A stretch of 64,000 nucleotides of DNA from Ichthyophis bannanicus (Eukaryota > Chordata > Amphibia > Gymnophiona > Ichthyophiidae): the NCBI GenBank assembly GCA_033557465.1, contig CM066031.1, positions 1,667,742,800-1,667,806,799 on the forward strand, in the 5' to 3' direction. Numbering within the stretch: position 1 is the stretch's first letter; the number at the start of each line of letters is the position of its first letter. Both the position numbers and the translations under genes were made by a program. Under the pieces are notes generated by a model that was given only the letters and a program-made list of their open reading frames with translations, was not told the origin of the DNA and did no database searches. Positions 21,746-32,444 of the stretch are shown here, piece after piece.

Positions 21746-22575
21746 GCTGGTATGAGTGGAAATTTTGATTTATTAGAAACAAGCAACAAAATACATACAA
21801 AAAGCAAAACAGGCAACCCAAACAAGACCCACACCCCCAAAACCCCCACCCACCCCGACAGAGCACAAACAAGAAACTGAACCCCCCCGTGACCCACCTC
21901 CCCAAACCCACCACCAAACACAGCACACAGCCCACGTGCCCAACCCCCCCCCCCGACAACAACCCATACCAGTCCAGGCAATGTTCATGCCCATGTCCAT
22001 AGTACCCAACTGTTGGGGACTGCCAAACCTTCCCCCCCCAACCATGCCCGATACCCCCGCACCAGCATGATAACCCAAAATACATAATCCACCATCCCCA
22101 CCCCCGCCCCTAATAAGGAGCAGCAGCTCCCCCACCCCCACCCCAATCCCTGCCCCATCCCCATCCACCCCACAAAGAAAAACATCAAAAGTAAAACCCA
22201 CATCCCCGTACCAGAATGAAAAACCACCCACCCCCCCAAAAAAAAACATAAGGGCAACATCTGACCCTTCCCCAACAAAAGCCCACCTAAACGAAACCAA
22301 AGAAATAATACCAAACCATAAAATGAACAAAACACAGTGCTGCCCTGCAACGCCAGACAGCAGAGCAGGATGCACACAAGACCAATGACACTTCGGCACA
22401 CGACAGAGAGATTTTGAAACCCATCCCCCGAAGAGAGAGGGAGAGCGGAAGAGTGGCCAAACCTCCTCAAAGCCGCAGTACCATCACACCTCCCCCCCCC
22501 CCCGGTTTCCCCTCCCTATCCACCAGGAGAAAACCCCAAAACCCTAACAAGGAAACCCCAGGGCAACCGTTCCCC
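21746..22575 (-). other. Tx1-like LINE 3' UTR
   Basis: About 830 bp downstream of ORF2, extremely purine-biased on the element strand (runs of C on the + strand, e.g. 21,945-21,953 and ~22,493-22,504). It ends near AATAAATCAAAATTTCCACT at the 3' terminus (21,755-21,775). Long open frames here are by-products of the base bias, and I see no coding motif. Confidence 0.75.
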
Positions 22576-25500
22576 TCATGGGGGGCGGAGGGTGAGGTGA
22601 CGCCACAGACGCTCCCAACGATGGGCCTCCACCACCCGCCTTTCGCATTGCGCCATGCTGGACACTTCCTCCAAAATGTCCCGCACCTCCTCGTCGAGAG
22701 GCAGGACCAACCCCCGGGCCGAGACATGACAGCGCGCTTGCCACAGGTGGTAGCGCACTACAGCCGTGACGAGGTAGAGGGTCCCGGAGTCCTGCCTTAG
22801 AGGAAAGGACCAGGCCCTGTACACCCACTCCGCATATGTAAGGAGGGAAAGATCACGCAGGTGAAGAGCAGCGGACACCAACCGGCAGGCCGCCACATTA
22901 AAGGGGCACTGCCGGAGGAAATGATCCATGGTCTCCGTCTGCCCTTCACACCCTGCCCTCGGACAGACCCGCTCAGCCTGTGACCTGTACTTGAGGTTGT
23001 CCCTCACGTACAAACGCCCGTGGAAAGACAAACAGGCCACATCCCGAACCTTCTTCGGCAGCCGAGGGGAGTTCAACTGCCGAAGGCCCCGCTGCATCAC
23101 ATCCGCTGGACAGTCCCGCAGGGCCCACCGTGGTTGAAAGTGGGAGGTGAGTACCATCCAGTACAATCCTTTCCGCCCCAAGGACTGGGCGAGCGGGTCG
23201 GTCACCCCCCACCGCCGAATGAGCCCCACCATCACAAAAACGTACGATGGGGCCTGTTCCCCACTCCAACGCACACATGGGACCGAGGACGCCTCCTCCT
23301 ACTGCTCCCAGAAGCGGGAGAACCACCCCCGATAGGAGGCCACCCACCAAACCCCACCCCCCTCCCGCATCCTATCCAAGTGAAACGCCATAGACAAGAC
23401 TGACAGGAAGACAAGGGGGTGCAACATACCTAAACCACCCTGTGCCCGATCCAGGCAAACGATGTTGCGCTGGACAGGGTTCAGGCGGTTGCCCCACAGA
23501 AAACAGAAAAAGACAGCACTAACAGACGCCTGACGGGACGATGGAAGAACGAAGACCGTGGCCACGTGCAGAAAGAGGGGAAGCAGAAACGTCCCGAGGA
23601 GTTTGATCTTCTCTTCGAACGTACACTTCCACCCCCTCCACCGCAGCACCCAACACCGTGCATTCTCAAGACAACGATCCCAATTGGACACCGCACAGTC
23701 CTCCGAGCCAAAGACGAGGCCCAAAACGCGGACCTCCCCCACGGGAGGAGGAAAGGGGGCGTAGGATAGCGGGGAGGCCTCCGAGGGTCCCAACCACAGC
23801 GTCTGGCACTTGCTGTGGTTGACAACAGAATGGGCCACCTCCGAGTACTCTTCCACGGCCTCCCGCAGGGCCTCTACCCCTTCAGTGCCGTCCACGTAAA
23901 CTGAGATGTCGTCAGCGTAGGCAACGACAGTCACCGGGGGCGCACCAGGCGCCTCCAGGCCCCGCAACCCACCTGAGGACAATCTCCGGAGGAAGGGGTC
24001 GAGGGAGAAGACATACAGCAGGGGGCTCAAAGGGCACCCCTGCCGTACCCCCGAGGCGACACAAAAAGGCCGTCCGAGCCACCCGTTAATAAACGGGAAG
24101 CTCACCCCCCCTCGGTACAGCGCCTGCAAGACGAAGAGGAAACCTGCGGGGAGGCCGAAGTGCTGGAGCACCACCCACAGGTACCGGTGACTGACTCGAT
24201 CAAAGGCCTTGGACTGGTCCAAGGAGACCAACCAATGGTCCCGTTGGAGCGACCGGCCTCTCTCCACCATCTCCCGGATTCTGGCGACAGCGTCCAGAAC
24301 CCCTCTCCCCCGAACGGAACAATACTGGGATGGTGACAGCAAAGCGCCCGACACCTCCACCAGTCGGTTGGCCAAACACTTGGCCAGGATCTTCCGGTCT
24401 GCGTTCAGAAGAGAGAGCGGCCGCCAAAAGTCCAAGGAGCTATCATCCTTTCCCTTGGAGAGCAGCAGCAGGACAGATTCGCGAAATGACCGCGGGAGAA
24501 ACCCCGTGTCCATGATCTCCTGAAACAGGGAGGTCAGGAAGGGGGCCAGCTGGGAGATGAAAGTGCGATAGAACTCCACTGGGAGTCCATCACGCCCAGG
24601 CACCTTCCCCAATGGCATGGCACGAATCGCCCTCTCCACCTCCACCTGCTCAATTGGAGCAGCGAGTGCATCAACCTGTGCCTGGACCACAGCCGAATAC
24701 ACCGGGGGAAGGCCCAGATACTCTCGGATATGGGTGAGGTCCACAGGGCGATCCCCAAACAGGTCCGAGAAGTATTCCCCCACCATCCGCAAAAGGTCCT
24801 CCTGGGAGGTATGAAGGGTACCGTCCTCGCCCCGCAGGGCCATGACCTCCCGACGACGAACCCTCTCCCTGCAATTTAGGAAAGGGTCTGGAGTGGCGAC
24901 CCCACCAGCCGCCCCCTCGAAGCAAAGGGAGGCATGGCGATCATAAAGCAGACCACGGAGCTGGACTCGCACCTCTTCCACCTCCTCCCGCGCTGCCCCT
25001 CGGGATACCAAACGGTCCAGCAACCTCCAGAGGACAGTGTAGGTGAGGTAGCGGGACCGAGCAATGGAGGTACCCCGGGAACGGAAGAGTTTGCGGGCAC
25101 GCGCCTTCACCTCATCCCACCAAGCATCACGGGAAGGAAAAATACCCAACAGGGTCTCCTGGTCTGCGAGAAAGGCCAAGAACTCCTGGACCACCTCTGA
25201 TGTTGCCAACAACTGCACATTCAGTCGCCACAGGCCAGGACCCCTGCTGAGCTCCTCGTGGTTAGCCAAGAAGGACACGGAGAAGACGCAGTGGTCCGAA
25301 AAGTCAACGGCCTGCAACTGCGGAGGGGAACACTCCACCCGGGCACTCACATATATCCGATCGATACGACTCCTGCAGGTCCCATGGTAGTAGGTGAAAC
25401 CCGGCGACCGTGGAAGGGCCCGGTGGTAGACATCTACTAGGTCAGCCGTCCGGGTCATCTCGGCCAAAAAGAGGCCCTCGTAACTGGGTGGGCAACGCTC

Positions 25501-25971
25501 CCCCCCTTGCTCCTGCAACAGGGTGGTGGTGTTAAAATCCCCTGCGAGGACCACCAAACGAGAGGTGTGTAAGTAGGGGCGGATGACCCGAAACAGGGTC
25601 TTCCGCGCCAACTTAGACTGGGGGCCGTAGACCACCACGAAACGAAAACGATGGGGCCCGCAGCAGCCGTCTAAGAGCAAACACCGGCCCTGCTCCAGTT
25701 CCCACACATACTGCACCTGAAATAGGTGAGACGTGAACAAAACCGCCACTCCTGCGTAGGGCTGGGCCGCAAGTGACCAGTACGAAGGATCCCACCACCA
25801 CTCCCGCTTCGCCCGATGAAGGCTAGCGAGCGAGGTGAGTCTGGTCTCCTGCAAAAAGATGACATCCAGCCCACTCGTGGAAAGAAAATCATAGGCCGCA
25901 GCCCGCGCCTGGTCCGTCAAAATGCTGGCCACATTGATAGTGGCGCACGAGAATGCAGGAGTGCACGCCAT
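22576..25971 (-). pseudogene. Tx1-like ORF2: endonuclease, RT, Cys domain
   Basis: About 1,131 codons with one in-frame TAG (23,299-23,301, after FSRFWEQ). The endonuclease shows TINVASI, FLQETRL, VLAGDFNTT, RIDRIYVS and DFSDHCVF. RT shows GRDGLPVEFYRTF, FWRPLSLLNADRKILAKCLA, SLDQSKAFDRVSH, SGVRQGCPLSPLLYVFSL and catalytic VVAYADDISVY. The C-terminal Cys motif is CPRAGCEGQTETMDHFLRQC in the part after the TAG. The start ATG at 25,971 sits 2 nt after the putative ORF1 TAG, a tight spacing suggesting termination-reinitiation. Otherwise intact. Confidence 0.93.
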
Positions 25972-25973
25972 GC

Positions 25974-28666
25974 CTATTTTGTGTGTAGTGTCCCTTTCCT
26001 CCTCTTCTCACCAACCCCTGGATCCCCAGAATCCCGCTTGCAGGACAAGCCCGCAAGCTGGAGCAACTCCTCGGGGTCCACGTTGACCACCTCGAGGATC
26101 TCCTCCTCCTCCTGCCCGACCCTGTCACCCCAGGGGGTGCCGGTGCCCCTGGGACCACCAGGCAAAGCTGTTGCAGGGGCTAACCCAGCCCCCACGGGGC
26201 GAGGGGGCACAGACAGGTCAGGGGTCGGAGGAATGATCTCCTCTGTGGGGTCCACCACCGGTGCTGCCCCCCCTCCCCGGACAGAGACTGAGACAACAGA
26301 ACAGTGCCCACCCCCGCGGGGGAGGCCGGGACGGCCAGGTCAGCAAGGGGCTCCTGCGAAGGCCCAGCACCCAACCGCGGGGGCAAAAGCTCGTCCTCCC
26401 TCACCCGTCCCGGCGGTCTCTCCAGGGCTACCACCGAAAGCCGGGCGCCAGTATCCACACTGTTTGGAGGACCCTGACTGCGGCGCGCCTTCGGTATTTT
26501 CGGAGGCCGCCGCTGAGGAAGAGGGGCCGTCCCCGCTGCTAACCGCACCGAGCGCTGCACAGGGGGCCCTGCCTCCATAGGCAAGCCCTCATCTGCCTCA
26601 GCCGCATCAGCAGCCAAGAAGAGGAAACGGTTGATGTCCAACACGGGCTCTTCATCCAGCAATGGGGATGTCTCCCGTTTCTTCCTCTTTGCCTTGCCAC
26701 CCTTAGGAGGGACAGTAGTCCATTCCTGAGGTGGCACCACCTGCGACCCCCTATCCTGTCGTGAAACATCTACCTCCACCACATTAACCCTCTCCTCCAT
26801 CCTACCCAAATCCCCTCCCCCTGGTGGCTCCCTCGGCTCAATGGCCTCCTCCACCCTAGGGCCCCCAGACTCCTCCTGCGGGAGAGGGTCCTCCACACCC
26901 TCCTCCCACACAGGAGCCCGAGGTGGGGCGACGACATCCCCCCCCGGTCCATTGTGTGATGCGGAGGGGCAGCGGGCAAAGGGGTGGCCCAACTCCCCGC
27001 AAAGGTTGCACCTGATGAGCAAACACCCGGCCGAGGCGTGACCCCGTCCACCACAACGGGTGCAGACCTGCTCGGGACAGTTCATGCTCAGATGCCGGAA
27101 TGAGCCACAGCGGTGACACTCGCGAGGTTGCCCGGTGTAGTAGCACAAGATGCGATCCCGACCAAGGAAACCGGCCGAGGGCATGTGCTGCACGACATTT
27201 CCCACCTCACGCAAACGGATCTTACCCTTCCACGACCCGTCCCACACCCCTAGGGGCCCAGTGCCCTTAACCAGGGGTGCGAGAAGCACCGCATGACGCG
27301 ATAACCAAAACTGAATGTCCTGCCCTGGGAGCGACTCATTCCTAACCAGGATGGTCACAGGTACCGCTCCCTGGCGAGAGATAGGCACAACACGAAAGTC
27401 GGCCCACCCACCCTGCCCCCCTCTGCTGCTGGTATCGGTCCCAGAAAATCTCCAGCCCCCGTCGCAGCATGAAACTAACATCATACTCGATGGTGTTGTT
27501 CATGTGGATGAAGGCATAGAGATCTCCCGGGAGAAACCCCAGCCCAAGGACCATCCTCAAGACATTTTCCCTGGCCGGAAGGGGCCCCTCCCCGGCCCAC
27601 CGGATCTGCGCCACGTTGCGCCGTCGAACCTCACCCCCTACCCCTCGGAACCCTCCCCCACTTCCTCCCCCGCCCACAGGACCTCTCCCTTGGGAACCCC
27701 CCCTCCCCCCAGCCCCACCAGAGGTCCCTGTAGCAGCACCAGATCCCCTCAGGGCCTCTGCAAAAGTACAGGGGGGGGGACCGACCCCCCTGCCACCAGC
27801 CCCTGAACTCCTCTCGCCTCCCCCTCAACAGCCTGCGAGAGAATCTGCTGCTGTGGTTCAGGATCCTTAGCCACCTCCAATGGAGTGACCGTGGGACTGG
27901 GTAGTATCATCTCCGCTAACAAAGAATCAGGGATACTTCCCCTGCCCTCTCCCGGCAACTCCGGATCCCCTCCCTCCACCCTATCCGACGTGTCCACCAG
28001 ACCCTGTTGCCCCTTAAGTGTTGCAAAGGCCCCTCTAGGGCCTTCCGGGGTCTCCAGGGCTAACAAAATGGCATCATGCAATTGCTCCTCCATAATACCA
28101 GGAATACCAGGGAACCCCCCTGTACCCCTGCCCTGCTTTCCCATCCCTTCCTGTGTCTCTGCTACCAAGACTGGGGAAAGACACGGCCCCTCCCTATTCC
28201 TGGGATTCTGGTGTGCTATCCCATCCCCCATCCCCGCTGATGTCGGTCCCTGTTCCCCACCCGAAAGAACCATTACCCCCCCTCCCACTGGTGAGCCAAT
28301 CGTCCACTCCCCCTCCCTCTCCCCTACAGCCACAGGAGGTCCCTTCTCCTTTACAGGGACATCAAACGCCTCATTTGCAGGACCCCCAATCAGCCCACCA
28401 ACCTCTTCCCCCTGCAGGGCTCCCGGCAACAAGGCAGGACCGTCCTCTAACAAAGCAGAGCCCTTAGACAACAGGACAGGGCCTCCGAAGGCCAGTCCCC
28501 CCGATCCCCCTCCCTGCTGCCCTTCTCCAATCCCAGTTCCTACCTGATTGCCGGTGCCAGACGTGGCACAGAGGTCAGGGACATCCAGGCCGGCAGCCAA
28601 GACTCCAGCGGAGGGGACGTATGCCCCCCCGCGAGCCAGGCCCCCCTTGGCCCTCCCCCACGCCAT
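25974..28666 (-). pseudogene. Tx1-like ORF1 with three CCHC zinc knuckles
   Basis: The Gag-like protein of a Tx1 LINE, in pieces. 28,666-27,749 is Gly/Pro-rich. 27,677-27,420 has FLPGDLYAFIHMNNTIEYDV.. and FWDRY. 27,484-26,180 has ILVRNESLPGQDIQFWLSRH, GKIRLREVGN, then knuckles CHRCGSFRHLSMNC, CTRCGGRGHASAGC and CNLCGELGHPFARC. A further acidic C-terminal piece (26,258-25,974) ends next to the ORF2 ATG. Frame changes lie near 27,750, 27,430 and ~26,220. The knuckles bind nucleic acid in this family. Whether the first piece belongs to ORF1 or is leader is unsure. Confidence 0.8.
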
Positions 28667-30513
28667 CTGCAGTAGAAGAAGGTGTCTCCAGGTTCATGGG
28701 CCCCTGGAGAGACCAGGACTCCACAGAAGCCCGTGCATCCCGCTCCAATGTCACAGATTGCAAAGACAAATGCTGAGCACCCTTCCGGCCCCCCCCCCCC
28801 CAGGGCTGCAGGCAAAGGAAAGCAGCCCCGACCCTGGTCCTTCCCCCTCCCTGCACCCTTCCGATGCCAGACAGCCACCACGGGGAAGGACGGGCGGCCA
28901 TCCTGCAGCCGTCTGGGAGCCGGAAGAGCAGCCAAGACAGGGGAATCCTCACCCACAACAGCCCCCCCACCCCAAGTCCTCACGGAACATCCAGTAGTGG
29001 CTGCAGCAAAAGGAACCCGGTGAAGATCCATCACTGAATCTGCTGATCCCCAACGCTGTGAAAAGACATCCGGGAACAAATCGCCAGCTCGAGGGAACCC
29101 TCCTGTGGAAGACTGTTGGGGGAGGTTCACCAAATCCTCTGCAGACCGCCGCCGGTGCTCCTTCGGCAGGGCAGAGGCAGACTCACGGCTGTCTTCACAC
29201 TTCCGGGTAAACCTGGAAGTGACATCACCCAGCTTGCGGCGGCCATCTTGGATCCTCAATCGGGCTGGGGGAAGCCCTGCAGACACCTCCTCCAGCGGGG
29301 CAACCCTCTCAGCGGTACTGACGGGAAGAAGGCTGACGTCACCGTGAACTCCCCGGCGGCCATCTTGGGGAATCCCTGCAGCACTCGACGACGTCGGGGG
29401 GGGGGCAGGAAAAAATGCCGAAAATGCCCGCTGATGGGAGGGATCGATGCCGCTGAGCCCCCCCTCCATTTCCTGGCCTGCGCTGCACGGAACCGGCATC
29501 TGTACACTGGTAGAGAGAGGAGATGCCATTCCAGGTGCCATCAAACGCTGGCTGGCCGAGACCCCTCCTTTGAACGCCCAAGCGCCATCTTGTAACGCAG
29601 GGTCCAGCAAACCAGGAACTACAGGCCCAACACCCTGGGACTCGACATCCATACTGCGACCAACGCCAGTCATCTTAAGGTAAGGGTCCCCGGACCGAGA
29701 TGCAAGATATGGGAATTGCATGGAGCGCTCTTCCCCCCTCACAGCAGTCTGAAATGGTAAGGGCAGATAGCGGGATTGTCGGTGTCCAACCGGTCTACCT
29801 ACCCCCGGGGGTCTCCCCTGAACTGCAGGCACACGGTTGGTCCAACGGTCGTGATGGTGGTACATCTCAGCGAGGGACCCACAACCCTGGTTCTTTAAGT
29901 AGGCAATCCCCCGGTACTTGCCCTTCAGGGCCCGCTTCACCTCCCTCAGATACTTTTTATAGGCCACCCACTCCGCACCAGGAATGGTGGCCTGCAGGCT
30001 CTCCAGGTGGGAGAGCTGGGCTTGCAGCTGGGCCGCCTCCTCCTGGAGACCCCGAAGCTGTCGCACCGCTGCCACAACCTCCTCCGGGGCCCTAGCCGGC
30101 ACCTGGAAGGGCGGCAGGCCCGACCCTCCGTCCTCATCCTCACTGGAGGAGGTAGAGGCCTCCTCCAGGACCCAAGGCGGAGGGGGGGCCCCGCCGCCCC
30201 CTGTACCGGCGAAGGAGCCTGGTACAGCTCTCCAGGGCCTCCCCAGGGCCTCTCCCTGCCTCCACCCAGCCTCCACACCCTGCCTTGGAAGGATAAGCGA
30301 GCCTTCTCCTGGAGATAGCAGGCCCAATCCTCCGGGCATGTGGGTCCCTCCTTCCTGGCCATGTGCAGTCCTACCTGGGGAGCCCCCCTCCTGGGGCACC
30401 GGCTGAAAACAGGTCCCAGCATCCACAGCATTCTGCAGCAAAGGAGGCCTACCAGGCCTGGTAGGCCCCTGGGCCTGGGCCTCTCCCGCTGGAGGTGGCC
30501 CAGGACCCGACAT
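28540..30513 (-). CDS. Extra upstream open frame of the Tx1-like LINE
   Basis: An open frame of 657 codons from an ATG at 30,513. Residues ~70-180 look like real protein: an acidic STSSSEDEDGGSG stretch, a coiled coil (VRQLRGLQEEAAQLQAQLSH) and a basic block KKYLREVKRALKGKYRGIAY followed by AEMYHHHDRW. Beyond about residue 240 the sequence is low-complexity Gly/Pro/Ala-rich, may be open only because of GC bias, and overlaps the ORF1 region in another frame. I do not recognise a known domain. It could be a leader protein of this LINE lineage or the N-terminal part of a longer ORF1. Confidence 0.5.
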   Translation of the reverse strand: MSGPGPPPAGEAQAQGPTRPGRPPLLQNAVDAGTCFQPVPQEGGSPGRTAHGQEGGTHMPGGLGLLSPGEGSLILPRQGVEAGWRQGEALGRPWRAVPGSFAGTGGGGAPPPPWVLEEASTSSSEDEDGGSGLPPFQVPARAPEEVVAAVRQLRGLQEEAAQLQAQLSHLESLQATIPGAEWVAYKKYLREVKRALKGKYRGIAYLKNQGCGSLAEMYHHHDRWTNRVPAVQGRPPGVGRPVGHRQSRYLPLPFQTAVRGEERSMQFPYLASRSGDPYLKMTGVGRSMDVESQGVGPVVPGLLDPALQDGAWAFKGGVSASQRLMAPGMASPLSTSVQMPVPCSAGQEMEGGLSGIDPSHQRAFSAFFPAPPPTSSSAAGIPQDGRRGVHGDVSLLPVSTAERVAPLEEVSAGLPPARLRIQDGRRKLGDVTSRFTRKCEDSRESASALPKEHRRRSAEDLVNLPQQSSTGGFPRAGDLFPDVFSQRWGSADSVMDLHRVPFAAATTGCSVRTWGGGAVVGEDSPVLAALPAPRRLQDGRPSFPVVAVWHRKGAGRGKDQGRGCFPLPAALGGGGPEGCSAFVFAICDIGAGCTGFCGVLVSPGAHEPGDTFFYCRWRGGGPRGAWLAGGHTSPPLESWLPAWMSLTSVPRLAPAIR

Positions 30514-30597
30514 CCAAACACAGTCAGTGAGTAAAACTCCTCCCCCTAGCAGGAGCTCTCCAAAGTAGGTCCTCTCACCACGACTGCTGAAGAGCAA

Positions 30598-31061
30598 CTG
30601 AGTGGAGGGACCACTCGTGTGGCAGCAGTATTTGACTGAGTTTGTCTGCCCACAAGTTTTGAATGCCCGGAAGGTATACCGCAAACAGGTGAATTTGTAA
30701 CTCTCTGGCGAGGGCCCAAAGTCGCAAAGCTTTGTTACATAGCGACAGACAGCCTGTTCCACCTTGCTTGTTCACATAGAACATAGCTTCCTGATTGTCG
30801 GTTTGGACCAGAACTGTTTTGTTGCTGAGAGGAACCTGAAAGACTTGAATAGCATTGAAAATGGCTCTCAGCTCTAGGAGGTTTATGTGAAGGGAAACCT
30901 CCTGTGAGGTCCAAAGACCCTAAGTGGAGAGATCGTGCAAGTGGGGCCCCCAACCCATCTTGGACGCATCTGTCATCAGGGTGGTTTGGCATAGAGGCTG
31001 CTGGAAAGGAGAGCCTACAAGGAGGTTTTCCAGGAATTGCCACCATTGCAGGGATGAAATT
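30598..31061 (-). pseudogene. DIRS A RNase H piece
   Basis: Minus strand encodes SSLQWWQFLENLLVGSPFQQ.., LMTDASKMGWGPHL, a degraded central block, then MFYVNKQGGTGCLSL, AVYLPGIQNLWADKLSQILL and HEWSLHSVA. The DIRS B counterpart is colinear. Frames shift near 30,740. It lies between the LTR-like insertion (31,062) and the Tx1-like LINE. Confidence 0.9.
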
Positions 31062-32444
31062 GTTGCACCTGTCCAGGTGGGGACCACCTTTACCTGGGTT
31101 CTGGGCTTACCTGGCCCTTCTAACAGGAAGGAAAAACACACAGACTCAATGACATACCATCAATCCAGGGCTCTAGAGGAAGATTGCCAGAGGGATCTGA
31201 ATGAGCAGAATGCCACCTCCAACCACCTTCAGAAATCCCCTGCTAGAGACCTGCCTTTTATTCAGAATTTTCAGCTGACTTGATTAAATTTTAACTGACC
31301 AACAAAATGATGACAGTTGAGTTACAAAATCACAGGTCAACAAAATTATGCTTATAAGATTATTTTTCTGCTGATTCTTACAAAGTTCAAATAAAAAGAG
31401 GAAGTAACCTAGTCCTTAACTATCATCATGAAATACCACCAGGTGTCACTACAATTCTTCTACAGAATAAGAGCTGATTAGTTACACTTATAATTTCTCT
31501 CTAAATCCATTTAATTTCCAGTATATGTTATGACCTAAAATCCTTAATTCTCGGAAAGGTCACAAGCAATGTTCCCTCTAATTTTCTGTAGGCTGTGTGC
31601 GCATACAATATCAGCTGTGTGCAGCTTTTGTAGGAAGGTTAAATTTTTGTGCGCCACATAACGACACTCGGAGTTATATACTTTAAAATTTGACTACACC
31701 TCAGAATACAGTATGTACACCACATTGATTTTAATCAAATTAAATGAAAATAGACGATTACTAAATGAAGCAGGAAATTTCTAGTAATTACAATCATAAC
31801 TTTTAAATTTTAAGACGTCTGTGTTGTTTTCTATCAGAATCAGAGCCGTAATTTTTGTGCGCTCTGTTGTAAAGTATGTGCGCTCTCTCGGCGAGGTGTG
31901 TGCGCGCGCACACGCGCACAGCTTAGAGGGAACAGTGGTCACAAGATGTGCTGACTATAGTTGCTATCTAAAATTTGAGCAATCATTTACCTCAAAGCAG
32001 GGTGGAGGGACTTTCGGTACTGCAAAAAGTCCCTCAATTTTGCAGAAGCTTGCAAGCTGATATCTGACCTTTAGTAACAGTAGCTGTGTACACACTTCTA
32101 GTTAATGTCTTTTGCAATAATTCTTGTAATGTTAGTTTTATCCCTAGCATAGACAAAAAGTTTAACTTGCAATTTCTATATTCCATTATGCTTTTTTGCA
32201 GTTCAGCTTTACATTATGATTAAAGATATATCATTTTATATTAATGATTAAGGCATGTGGCTTTATATCAATAATCAATCTTTTTCACAGTCCTGTGTCC
32301 TCATCATCACTATCTGTATCCATGTCTAAATTGCCATAGACAGGCTCCACCTTAGTATATGTCGCCTTATCATACAGGGGCTCAGCAGTCTGTTATAGTT
32401 TCTAGCTGAGCTTGGGTGCCCTGGGCAGCACCTCCTATTCTACA
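31062..32444. mobile_element. LTR-like insertion in DIRS A RT
   Basis: Begins TGTTGCACC and ends ATTCTACA (5'-TG..CA-3'), flanked by GAAAT (31,057-31,061) and GTAAT (32,445-32,449), a 5-bp duplication with one mismatch. Removing it restores the DIRS codons RLISSLQWW. Apart from the hAT MITE it is ~1.0 kb of mostly AT-rich DNA, with a minus-sense GAATAAAAGG near 31,254-31,263 that could be a TATA or poly(A) signal. A minus-sense run of 36 codons (~32,400-32,290) ends DTDSDDEDTGL before a stop. A solo LTR, or a short internal remnant plus LTR, fits best. No LTR partner is seen. Confidence 0.6.
31567..31937. mobile_element. hAT-type MITE, 371 bp
   Basis: Terminal inverted repeats CAATGTTCCCTCTAA and, on the right, the reverse of CACTGTTCCCTCTAA, flanked by a perfect 8-bp duplication GTCACAAG (31,559-31,566 and 31,938-31,945). 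An 8-bp TSD and CA.TG ends are hAT features. The interior is non-coding, with GTGCGC-rich subterminal repeats. Non-autonomous. Confidence 0.92.

Larger units (their letters stand above)
21746..30591 (-). mobile_element. Tx1-like LINE, 8.8 kb, with TSD
   Basis: A GC-rich Tx1-clade LINE inserted in DIRS A, flanked by GAGCAA at 21,740-21,745 and 30,592-30,597. Removal restores the DIRS RT/RH reading ..HSVA-RVFRIWGTP... In minus order it has a long 5' region with an open frame (30,513-28,540), ORF1 with three CCHC knuckles, ORF2 with endonuclease, RT and a Cys domain, and a C-rich (+ strand) 3' UTR. Only a handful of lesions. At 8.8 kb it is long for a LINE, owing to the 5' part. The clade call rests on RT/EN pattern and on CCHC knuckles in ORF1. 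Confidence 0.9.

Noticed and set aside
21985..22800. Several open frames on both strands in a C-rich/G-rich stretch
   Set aside because: Low-complexity Gly/Trp/Val-rich or Pro-rich translations caused by base bias in the Tx1-like 3' UTR and ORF2 antisense; no domain motifs.
27600..29600. Plus-strand Pro/Ser-rich open frames opposite the Tx1-like ORF1
   Set aside because: They mirror GC-rich minus-strand coding sequence; there is no start context or motif and the minus strand carries the real CCHC protein.
32160..32292. Tract-AG sites (TTTTTTGCAG, TTTTTCACAG) as splice acceptors of a host gene
   Set aside because: They lie in the AT-rich LTR-like insertion on the + strand, with no open exon following; likely chance matches.
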